NCBI GenBank assembly: GCA_003118195.1
Contig: BEXV01002996.1
Coordinates: forward strand, 3,085 to 15,584
DNA from: Hemicentrotus pulcherrimus
Taxonomy: Eukaryota > Echinodermata > Echinoidea > Camarodonta > Strongylocentrotidae
Length of the DNA stretch: 12,500 nt
Direction of reading: 5' to 3'
Shown here: piece after piece, positions 8,001 through 12,500 of the stretch
How positions within the stretch are numbered: the stretch's first letter is position 1
Layout of the letters: the number at the start of each line of letters is the position of its first letter
Translations under genes and position numbers: made by a program
Notes under the pieces: generated by a model
What the model saw: the letters and a program-made list of their open reading frames with translations, nothing else
Databases searched by the model: none
What the model was told of the DNA's origin: nothing

Positions 8001-11000
8001 TTTTAGGGAAGTTCTAAATTAATATTGTCTTTCAAATGCTGTTGGAATTTAACCTTTTCTTTTTTGGGGGCCTGCAAATGGGACATAGTACCTTTAAGTC
8101 CTACCTGAGGAACATGGTAGTTGGGGATTCATGCCTAAACAAAATGGCACAAGTGCATTGACTTAAGAACTGTTGACCTCCCGAGCCATTGTAATATATA
8201 TTTTCCTTCAATGAATTATAGTTTGTACAAGTACAAGTTGTATGATATGTTTTTCTTTTTTAAAACTTCAGATTTTATCAGATCCCAACCTGACTGTAGG
8301 CCATGTACAGCACACCTTAGAGCCATTTCAGTCCCTCTTCCCGGCCCTTGTATCACTAGCCCAACAGATCCAGACCCAGGCTTACCATGGAGGCCAGATC
8401 CTGGATCTTCTTCAGAGGCACTGTGACTGTGGTCAGCCTATCATTCAGCAAGCATTACAGAAGTAAATCTTGACCTTAGTTTCAAAGACATCATATTTTC
8501 TAGCTTGTCTTGAATTTAGCTAATTACAATTTGTCTAAAAGCCAGAGTAGAAGAGAGATTGTTTACATATGAATACTTAATGTGTGCCAGATGTTTAACC
8601 ACAGATTAGCAGATACAGTGCCTTGTTTTAAATAATATGTAATAATAAAATTGTGTTATAACAAGGCTTTTTTTGCTGGTCCTAATTCTTGTAGTCTATC
8701 GAGTTCTAGCCCTGGTATAACAACGTTTCAATACAACAAGGTAATTTTCTTGGTTCCCAAAAAAATTTTATAGTAAGGTTTCACTGAACATGAAGTTTAG
8801 GGTGTATAATAATATCTAATCAGGCATACAAATGATCTGTCATTCTAAAGTGATAAAAGACTTTCATTTATAGGTGTTTTTTAAATTGCGTACCTGGAAA
8901 TAGTGAATAAATTGAATGATAAATTCCTTCATAGCAAAGATAATGTTGGCATGTATCCTTGCTTTTTACTTGTTTTTGATGAATTACTATACTTTTGAAT
9001 TTAGAATCATTGAATTGCAATCTTTTGCCTCTTGATCTTTCCGTCCTACCCAGAATCCTGTTTGCTTGCCACTGTGTAATGTACCGTCAGGTAACGGCCT
9101 GGCTCCTCCATGGAATGTTGCTTGACCGTCATGCTGAGTTCTTCATCCACCAGACCACTGAGCCTGGTCAGCTCTTGACCCCCAGTCCTGATGATGATGA
9201 TCTTGGTCTAGGTGGGGTCACCAGTACACAACTTCAAGATATCATGGTAAGAAGAGATATGATTCACCATGACTCATGGATATAATGATAGCCAGATTTA
9301 TGCTTATTTCTTCCTTTAGTTATCTCTGTTATGGCAGGGGGTGTTTCATAAAGCTGTTCGTAAAGTTACGCATGACTTTACGAATGACTTGAATATGAAG
9401 TGCCAGATAGGATCCTGAAAGTTTTTTCCTTATGTTTTCACAAAGTGTGACTATATTTCAGATAACCCCAATTAAATTATGGATTTTTTTTTTTTTACTT
9501 TGTATTAAAAATGTTTGTTATAATAAGAATGTTAATCTACATCTGCACAGTTCAACTTTAGTTGATGCAGTTAAAAAATGATTGAGCCATTTGGCTTTTC
9601 ATATATAAGTCATTCCTAAGGTTATGCGTAACTTTTACGAACAGCTTTATGAAACACCCCCCTGGACATGGATGGGTTTGTTGGTTACAGTGCTTTTCAA
9701 ACAGAAGTAGTTCATGAAGACTTCATAGAGACTTACACTGCTTGGAAAAGTAACAGAATGCTTCTATTCTTCAATCTTATCTAATTCTGATGAACTCAAG
9801 AGGTACCATAAACATAATTAATGGGAATGCTTCGTAATGTGGTAGCAGATTTGGGTTTGAAATCTAATTCATAAACAAAAACAAATAGATGGCCGAGTCA
9901 GTGTGGATTGTTTAGATATTTTAGTTGCTTTACTCTAATAAAAATACTTCTAATAATGGTAAACTCTATATAGTACAACAGTGTGATTAGCATTTGGAAA
10001 CAAAATAGAATCTGGATACAGTCGTGATAAGGCATGCACGAAAGTACATCTCACTGCAGAAACTAAAACAAAAGCATTTAATGTGTAACTGTGATTGTAT
10101 TTTCATAGCAACTTTCTGAAGATGGAAGATCGTCAGAGACAGAACACAGTCACTTTGCCATCCATCCTGCCATGTTACCTAGCTACATCCCCGCGAGGGC
10201 GGCAGAGAAGATTCTCTTTGTCGGAGAGTCTGTTCAGATGTTTGAAAGCAAGAAGCAAAGTACAGCCATGAAATACACAGGTATGGCTACTTATCATTGT
10301 ACAGCTACCAAAGCCACTTGAAATAAAATGCTCAAAACATACTTGTGCTTGTGTTGAAATCACATAAATGCAACAGGATCAAAGCTTTTATAGATTTATG
10401 CTGTAGCACATCAATATCAATTTGACATGAATTATGTACTTGTAAGCTCACTGCTTCAAATGTTAAGAAATCTAAAGCCAAATAGGCAACTCCTCAAAGC
10501 AAGCATCAATAGATTCTATATTACCACCAAATAATTTATTGTATCTTCATTTAATAAGAATCAAAAGTCATAAAGTCCTCAAGTTTCAAAGTCCTATTTT
10601 TAATTACAACATAGGTATTGCATCACCCCAGAAATGTACTCTCAACATGGATGCTTTATAGATAACCTGAAAGGAAATAACTTGCCATGGAAGCAATTAC
10701 CTGTTATCCAATGTAATTGTAGTTTTGACAAAATCATGCGTGCCAATGAAATATTTAACTCTGGATGTTTATTTTAATGTACTTTTAGACTCTGTACTTG
10801 GTGAGAATGAAGGTGAATTTGCAATAGACAGCCTGAAAGGAAAGTAACCTGCCATGGAAGCCTTTTCCTGTTATCCCATGTAACAGTAGTTTTGACAAAT
10901 CATGTGTACCAATGAATATGTGGGAGCAAAAAATTGACTCTGGATGTTTTTGTTAATATGTATTTTTAGACTCTGTACTAGGTGAGAATGAAGCTGAGTT

Positions 11001-11885
11001 TGCAAGCAGACTTCATGATCTGCAGGAGAAGCCTATCTTCTCAGTCCAAGACTTTGAGGATGCTGTAGATGAGATCAGAGTCTGTGTGGCCGAGGTGAGA
11101 TCAAGACCTTGGTCTAACATGCTCAAACTTTTCCGCTTTGGTCTAACCTGTAGTCTTTTAAATGATTGTTTTCTTGGTTCTTCTTCTTCCTCTTTTTCTT
11201 GGTCCTCTCTTCATGATATCACCAATTAGCCATTTGTCTTTAATTTTCAAATGTTTGTTTTCTCTTATCTTAAGGCCTTTTCATTTTCCTCATAGCACCA
11301 ACTTTCATTTTTATCTCAAGAATATCTGTTGTCACAACTTATCCATTTCTCTAGAACTTTCACATTGTTTATTACTCACATAGATATTCAGCATTCACAA
11401 ATTTACAAATAAAAAATAATTCTGATTTGCAATGTGGAAGAACTAATGTAATGCATATTATAGAATGTGATAAAAAACTTGCAAACAATTTTCAAATTTG
11501 TTTACCTGTAATGTAATTGTAAGTGACAAACTGTAAGAAGTAGGAGTGAAAAATATTTTATACCGGTAATGATTTTTCAATTTTAATTTGGATTTGGATT
11601 TTTTTCTCCAAACAGCATCTGTAAAAACTAGTAGTATGTGATAAACTGTAAGAAGTAGAAGTGAAAAATATTTTAGAATGATTTTTCAATTTCAATTTTA
11701 ATTTTGATTTTGTTCTTCTTCCAAATAGCATCTATGGAAATTAGTAGTAGAGGAGTTCAACTTAGTAGGCAAGCTGAACATGTTCAAAGATTTCTTTCTT
11801 CTCGGGAGGGGTGAGCTATTCCTTGCATTCATCGACCAGGCTCAGACTCTACTCAAGAACCCAGCTACAACCACTACAGAACATG
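5012..11885 (+). CDS. TUBGCP4: Gamma-tubulin complex component 4 (GCP4), 5' eight coding exons; continues beyond window
   Basis: GCP4 is a core subunit of the gamma-tubulin ring complex, which nucleates microtubules at centrosomes and spindle poles; its N-terminal GRIP1 region makes lateral contacts with other GCPs and its C-terminal GRIP2 region binds gamma-tubulin. Eight exons (5012-5089, 6202-6343, 6860-6972, 8272-8462, 9054-9246, 10109-10280, 10970-11094, 11729-11885) join in one frame to 390 codons plus one base. The product starts MLHELLMALNGFPGSIF and contains HVSEVGVLNRVCRLG (35-49), GLYLRTFCSGLD (84-95), an acidic DDDD loop (221-224), LPSYIP (262-267), AEKILFVGESVQMFE (271-285) and KDFFLLGRGELF (358-369). 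All align collinearly with vertebrate GCP4 (~667 residues). The start has A at -3 and matches the family N-terminus. The GRIP2 half lies past the right edge. Confidence 0.97.
5194..5223. other. GC-rich short hairpin just downstream of GCP4 exon 1
   Basis: CGCGGGC and GCCGCG, separated by a GTTAAGT loop, can pair with one bulged G (5201-5220), in a locally CpG-rich island inside AT-rich sequence. Upstream, AAGGATTCAATTCCCAC at 5172-5187 vaguely resembles a tRNA B box, so a tRNA-derived SINE fragment is conceivable. No complete tRNA cloverleaf is found on either strand. Confidence 0.3.
5768..5940. repeat. Large foldback (inverted repeat) in GCP4 intron 1
   Basis: The arms are 5768-5828 and 5887-5940. 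Read as reverse complements they match almost perfectly over 54 bases (GTCTCTTTCGTTCGTT, AGCCTCTTATTT, GGGTAGGGTCGGCTCCTC, TCTTTAG); the only differences seen are an extra A in the right arm and an 8-base CAATATTT-like insertion in the left. The ~58-bp loop contains GGCC-centred short repeats and a GTCGAC site. No coding function is seen. Transcribed within intron 1, it would form a long RNA hairpin. It may be a foldback transposon remnant. Confidence 0.85.
6202..6343 (+). CDS. TUBGCP4: GCP4 exon 2 (residues 27-73 plus one base)
   Basis: The acceptor follows a pyrimidine/TG-rich tract ending ctgtactcag at 6201. The exon reads VVPDLPFIHVSEVGVLNR, then VCRLGAIYKTLQTFI and SRYSGSPHLGGYTK, and leaves one G of a split codon before gtagtg. 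It corresponds to the vertebrate FPFLHPSE...LNRLCRLG segment. Phase 0 in, phase 1 out. Confidence 0.94.
6860..6972 (+). CDS. TUBGCP4: GCP4 exon 3 (residues 74-111)
   Basis: The acceptor is a strong pyrimidine tract (ccccttcctccctag). The first two bases complete Glu, then TKPVDRLSDGLYLRTF, CSGLDKVLEPYRKALLDLEQD. The GLYLR.FC.GLD..L.PYR.ALLDLEQ pattern is characteristic of GCP4. The donor gtgagt at 6973 is near consensus. An ambiguous base (n) lies 12 nt into the following intron and does not touch coding sequence. Confidence 0.96.
7277..7442. repeat. GA and CT microsatellites interleaved with a short inverted repeat
   Basis: CCTGTACATTTT at 7277 is mirrored as AAAATGTACAGG at about 7381-7392. 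A GA-rich tract (7295-7329) follows the left arm and a CT-rich tract (7395-7442) follows the right arm. The two complementary pairs are therefore interleaved and not nested. They could be two oppositely oriented copies of a repeat end that seeded microsatellites. Confidence 0.6.
7800..8000. repeat. Possible old dispersed repeat in intron 3 (unidentified)
   Basis: This block differs from the surrounding AT-rich intron: it is richer in C/G and CpG (CGTACGACCATTCGG, CGATTCGAC), and its reverse strand is open for 62 codons. The encoded peptide has no recognisable domain and no role in the GCP4 frame. Composition suggests an inserted repeat, but no termini or target-site duplication can be seen. 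Confidence 0.25.
8272..8462 (+). CDS. TUBGCP4: GCP4 exon 4 (residues 112-174 plus two bases)
   Basis: The acceptor ends ttttaaaacttcag at 8271. The exon reads ILSDPNLTVGHVQHTLEPFQ, SLFPALVSLAQQIQTQAYHG, GQILDLLQRHCDCGQPIIQ and QALQ, and leaves AA of a Lys codon at donor gtaaat. It matches the vertebrate segment from LGDPHLSISHV to the Leu-Glu-Lys before the ILAVCHGVMY exon. The next in-frame codon past the exon would be a stop, supporting the donor. Confidence 0.95.
8652..8786 (-). mobile_element. Remnant of a Tigger/pogo-like (Tc1-mariner) non-autonomous transposon
   Basis: On the minus strand the segment begins CAGTGAAACCTTACTATAA at 8786, followed by a TTTTTTGGGAACC block and AAGAAAATTACCTTGTTGTA. 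This resembles the CAGT..AACCT..TATAA termini and adjacent TTTTGGGACC sequence of Tigger-type elements. The other side carries GTTATAACAAGG at 8655-8666, the complementary flavour. It is decayed: the left end is not clearly preserved and no TA duplication is evident. It lies within GCP4 intron 4 with no coding capacity. Confidence 0.5.
9054..9246 (+). CDS. TUBGCP4: GCP4 exon 5 (residues 175-239)
   Basis: The acceptor follows cttgatctttccgtcctacccag. The exon completes Lys175 and continues ILFACHCVMYRQVTAWLLHG, MLLDRHAEFFIHQTTE, an acidic loop (PSPDDDDLGLGG) and VTSTQLQDIM. The CH.VMY.Q..AW.LHG..LD.H.EFFI block is highly conserved in GCP4. The donor gtaagaag at 9247 is near consensus. Phase 2 in, phase 0 out. 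Confidence 0.96.
9335..9664. mobile_element. MITE with CAGGGG...GTGTTTCATAAAG terminal inverted repeats in GCP4 intron 5
   Basis: The left terminus (from 9335) reads CAGGGGGTGTTTCATAAAGC, TGTTCGTAAAGTTACGCATGA; the right terminus (to 9664) is its reverse complement along about 55 bases with small indels, both ending in CAGGGG when read inward. The ~220-bp centre is AT-rich with a T-run (9483-9497) and no coding potential. The CAGGG start is hAT-like, but no 8-bp target duplication is visible, so the superfamily is unassigned. The element is non-autonomous. Confidence 0.85.
10109..10280 (+). CDS. TUBGCP4: GCP4 exon 6 (residues 240-296 plus one base)
   Basis: The acceptor is ttttcatag at 10108. 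The exon starts with a variable linker (QLSEDGRSSETEHSHFAIHP) and then AMLPSYIPARAAEKILFVG, ESVQMFESKKQSTAMKYT. The LPSYIP..AEKILFVGESVQMFE core is nearly identical to vertebrate GCP4. The linker is the least conserved part. It ends on one base of a split Asp codon before gtatgg. Confidence 0.96.
10659..11005 (+). repeat. Tandem duplication covering the exon 7 acceptor and first 36 exon bases
   Basis: Unit A (10659-10824) and unit B (10825-11005) align end to end. Shared blocks are CCTGAAAGGAAA, TGCCATGGAAGC, CCTGTTATCC, TAGTTTTGACAAA, ACTCTGGATGTTT, TTTTTAGACTCTGTACT and GGTGAGAATGAA. Unit B is about 15 bases longer. Unit A includes a usable-looking acceptor (tag at 10786-10788) and a pseudo-exon start coding DSVLGENEGEFA, but its frame hits TAA at 10845-10847. 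The true exon 7 is in unit B. The sequence at 10630-10658 may be the edge of a third, more decayed copy. Confidence 0.9.
10970..11094 (+). CDS. TUBGCP4: GCP4 exon 7 (residues 297-338)
   Basis: The acceptor is tatttttag at 10969. The exon completes Asp297, then SVLGENEAEFASRLHDLQE, KPIFSVQDFEDAVDEIR and VCVAE, with donor gtgaga at 11095. It matches vertebrate ED.FAAELHRL...PLFSL.DFE...D.IR..VAE. The first 36 bases and the acceptor also occur, diverged, about 181 bases upstream (10789-10824) as a tandem duplicate. Only this downstream copy keeps the reading frame through to the donor. Confidence 0.95.
11519..11750 (+). repeat. Tandem duplication covering the exon 8 acceptor and first ~21 exon bases
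   Basis: Unit A (11519-11633) and unit B (11634-11750) share CTGTAAGAAGTAG, AGTGAAAAATATTTTA, AATGATTTTTCAATTT, TCCAAA(C/T)AGCATCT and TAGTAGTA blocks, with a period of about 115 bases. The upstream acceptor (aaacag at 11610-11615) is intact, but the copied exon start reads CAT CTG TAA, an immediate stop (11622-11624), where the real exon has CAT CTA TGG (HLW). The functional exon is therefore the downstream copy. Confidence 0.9.
11729..11885 (+). CDS. TUBGCP4: GCP4 exon 8 (residues 339-390 plus one base)
   Basis: The acceptor is ttgttcttcttccaaatag at 11728. The exon reads HLWKLVVEEFNLVGKLNMF, KDFFLLGRGELFLAFIDQA and QTLLKNPATTTTEH, and leaves one G (expected Asp, as in vertebrate EHDVN) before gtaaaa. 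KDFFLLGRGELF..FID is a core GCP motif. An upstream decayed duplicate of the acceptor and exon start lies at 11616. The next exon is beyond the window. Confidence 0.96.
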
Positions 11886-12500
11886 GTAAAAATCTTAAAA
11901 TACAATCTTATCTAATCTTATATGGGACACAGACCTGATGCAACATTTATTCTTTTTTTCTTCAAATTCTAACAAATCATCTTGGTCTAAAGCAGGTGCA
12001 TGTGATATAAATGCTTGCAGATATATTTTTAAAAAAAAATTGCCAGAAGGTTGTTTCATATTCCATAATGAATTGTAGGGTGAATATATGATGGTCTTGT
12101 AGTTTAGGGTGATCAATGGCAATGTATTAAATGTATGATAGAGATAAGGTATAACGTGTGCCTCTCATGACAATCATTTTCAATATAAATTATGATTTTT
12201 TGTTCCCTTCTATTGATAATGTTACATGGTTATATGAAGGAGTAAATATTGGTAGTTGTTATTACATGTTAATGCTAACTATTTAGCAGTGAGTTTATGT
12301 AACATATCTTACCTGAGAAAGAAGAAAACATTGTAAATAAAAATCACTAATAATGCAGTCTTGATAGGCAGGTGGCTATGCTGTACAGATCGTTTTAGTT
12401 AAAGGAGTCACACCAAGAAGCAAAAGTGTTTTGAATTGATGCAAAATTCATATCATTGCGAAGGGAAAGCCTTACTGATCAATTACAACAAATTTCCTCT
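11886..12500 (+). other. Start of GCP4 intron 8
   Basis: From donor gtaaaa to the window edge the sequence is AT-rich with no exon recognisable as the next GCP4 segment (expected to begin by completing Asp and continue like vertebrate VNVAFQQSAHK). Open frames here, including one on the reverse strand at 11895-12122, look like chance. No repeat was identified. Confidence 0.7.

Larger units (their letters stand above)
6973..8271 (+). other. GCP4 intron 3 with microsatellites
   Basis: This 1.3-kb intron holds an ambiguous base at 6984, a GA-rich microsatellite (about 7295-7329), a CT-rich microsatellite (about 7395-7442) and a moderately less AT-rich block around 7800-8000 that may be an old dispersed repeat. 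No exon is needed here, because exons 3 and 4 join in frame with no residues missing relative to vertebrate GCP4. Confidence 0.8.

Noticed and set aside
10175..10363. Reverse-strand frame opposite GCP4 exon 6
   Set aside because: Shadow of a well-conserved coding exon on the plus strand.
10789..10843. Upstream exon 7 copy as a true alternative (mutually exclusive) exon
   Set aside because: A stop codon follows (10845) and the only full-length-like donor (gtaacc at 10844) gives a 55-nt exon that breaks the frame. Only the 12-nt variant would preserve frame, and it is kept as a speculative finding.
11162..11383. 73-codon frame in GCP4 intron 7
   Set aside because: Pyrimidine-rich intron sequence giving Leu/Phe/Ser. 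GCP4 exons 7 and 8 join in frame without it.
1..12500. CRISPR array, bacterial operon, rRNA or complete tRNA gene
   Set aside because: No regularly spaced direct repeats, no ribosome-binding-site-led gene clusters, and no cloverleaf with both A and B boxes. The content is eukaryotic genic and intronic sequence.

Overview
This is AT-rich, intron-rich animal nuclear DNA, with short phase-consistent exons, canonical GT/AG introns and abundant small non-autonomous transposons. Protein similarity to vertebrate homologues together with the repeat style suggests a marine deuterostome invertebrate, most likely an echinoderm such as a sea urchin. The species cannot be fixed from this window. A single ambiguous base (n, position 6984) marks it as assembly sequence. 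No bacterial operon, CRISPR array, rRNA gene or convincing tRNA gene is visible.

Two plus-strand protein genes are supported. (1) Positions ~714-1414 hold exons 2 and 3 of a SERF/4F5 small EDRK-rich factor gene, complete at the 3' end with a poly(A) signal at 1561. Its very short first coding exon is not convincingly located. (2) Positions 5012-11885 hold the first eight coding exons (390 codons plus one base) of gamma-tubulin complex component 4 (GCP4/TUBGCP4). Every exon junction keeps the frame, and the gene runs off the right edge of the window. The rest of the protein (roughly 40% of the usual length) should lie downstream.

Between the genes (1567-5011) lie a MITE-like element with ~70-bp terminal inverted repeats (1889-2201), a decayed tandem duplication (3596-3826), a G-run, and a long purine-only-like tract with a GA microsatellite (4385-4670). 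GCP4 intron 1 holds a large foldback (5768-5940). Intron 3 has GA and CT microsatellites linked to a short inverted repeat. Intron 4 has a Tigger/mariner-like remnant. Intron 5 has a second, different MITE (9335-9664). Introns 6 and 7 each carry a tandem duplication that copied the 3' splice site and the first bases of the following exon (7 and 8), leaving decoy acceptors followed by in-frame stops.

No unknown multi-gene system is apparent. The most notable points are the paired acceptor/exon-start duplications in GCP4, the foldback with near-perfect arms in intron 1, and the SERF-GCP4 linkage, which recalls the location of SERF2 and TUBGCP4 in the same human chromosome band.
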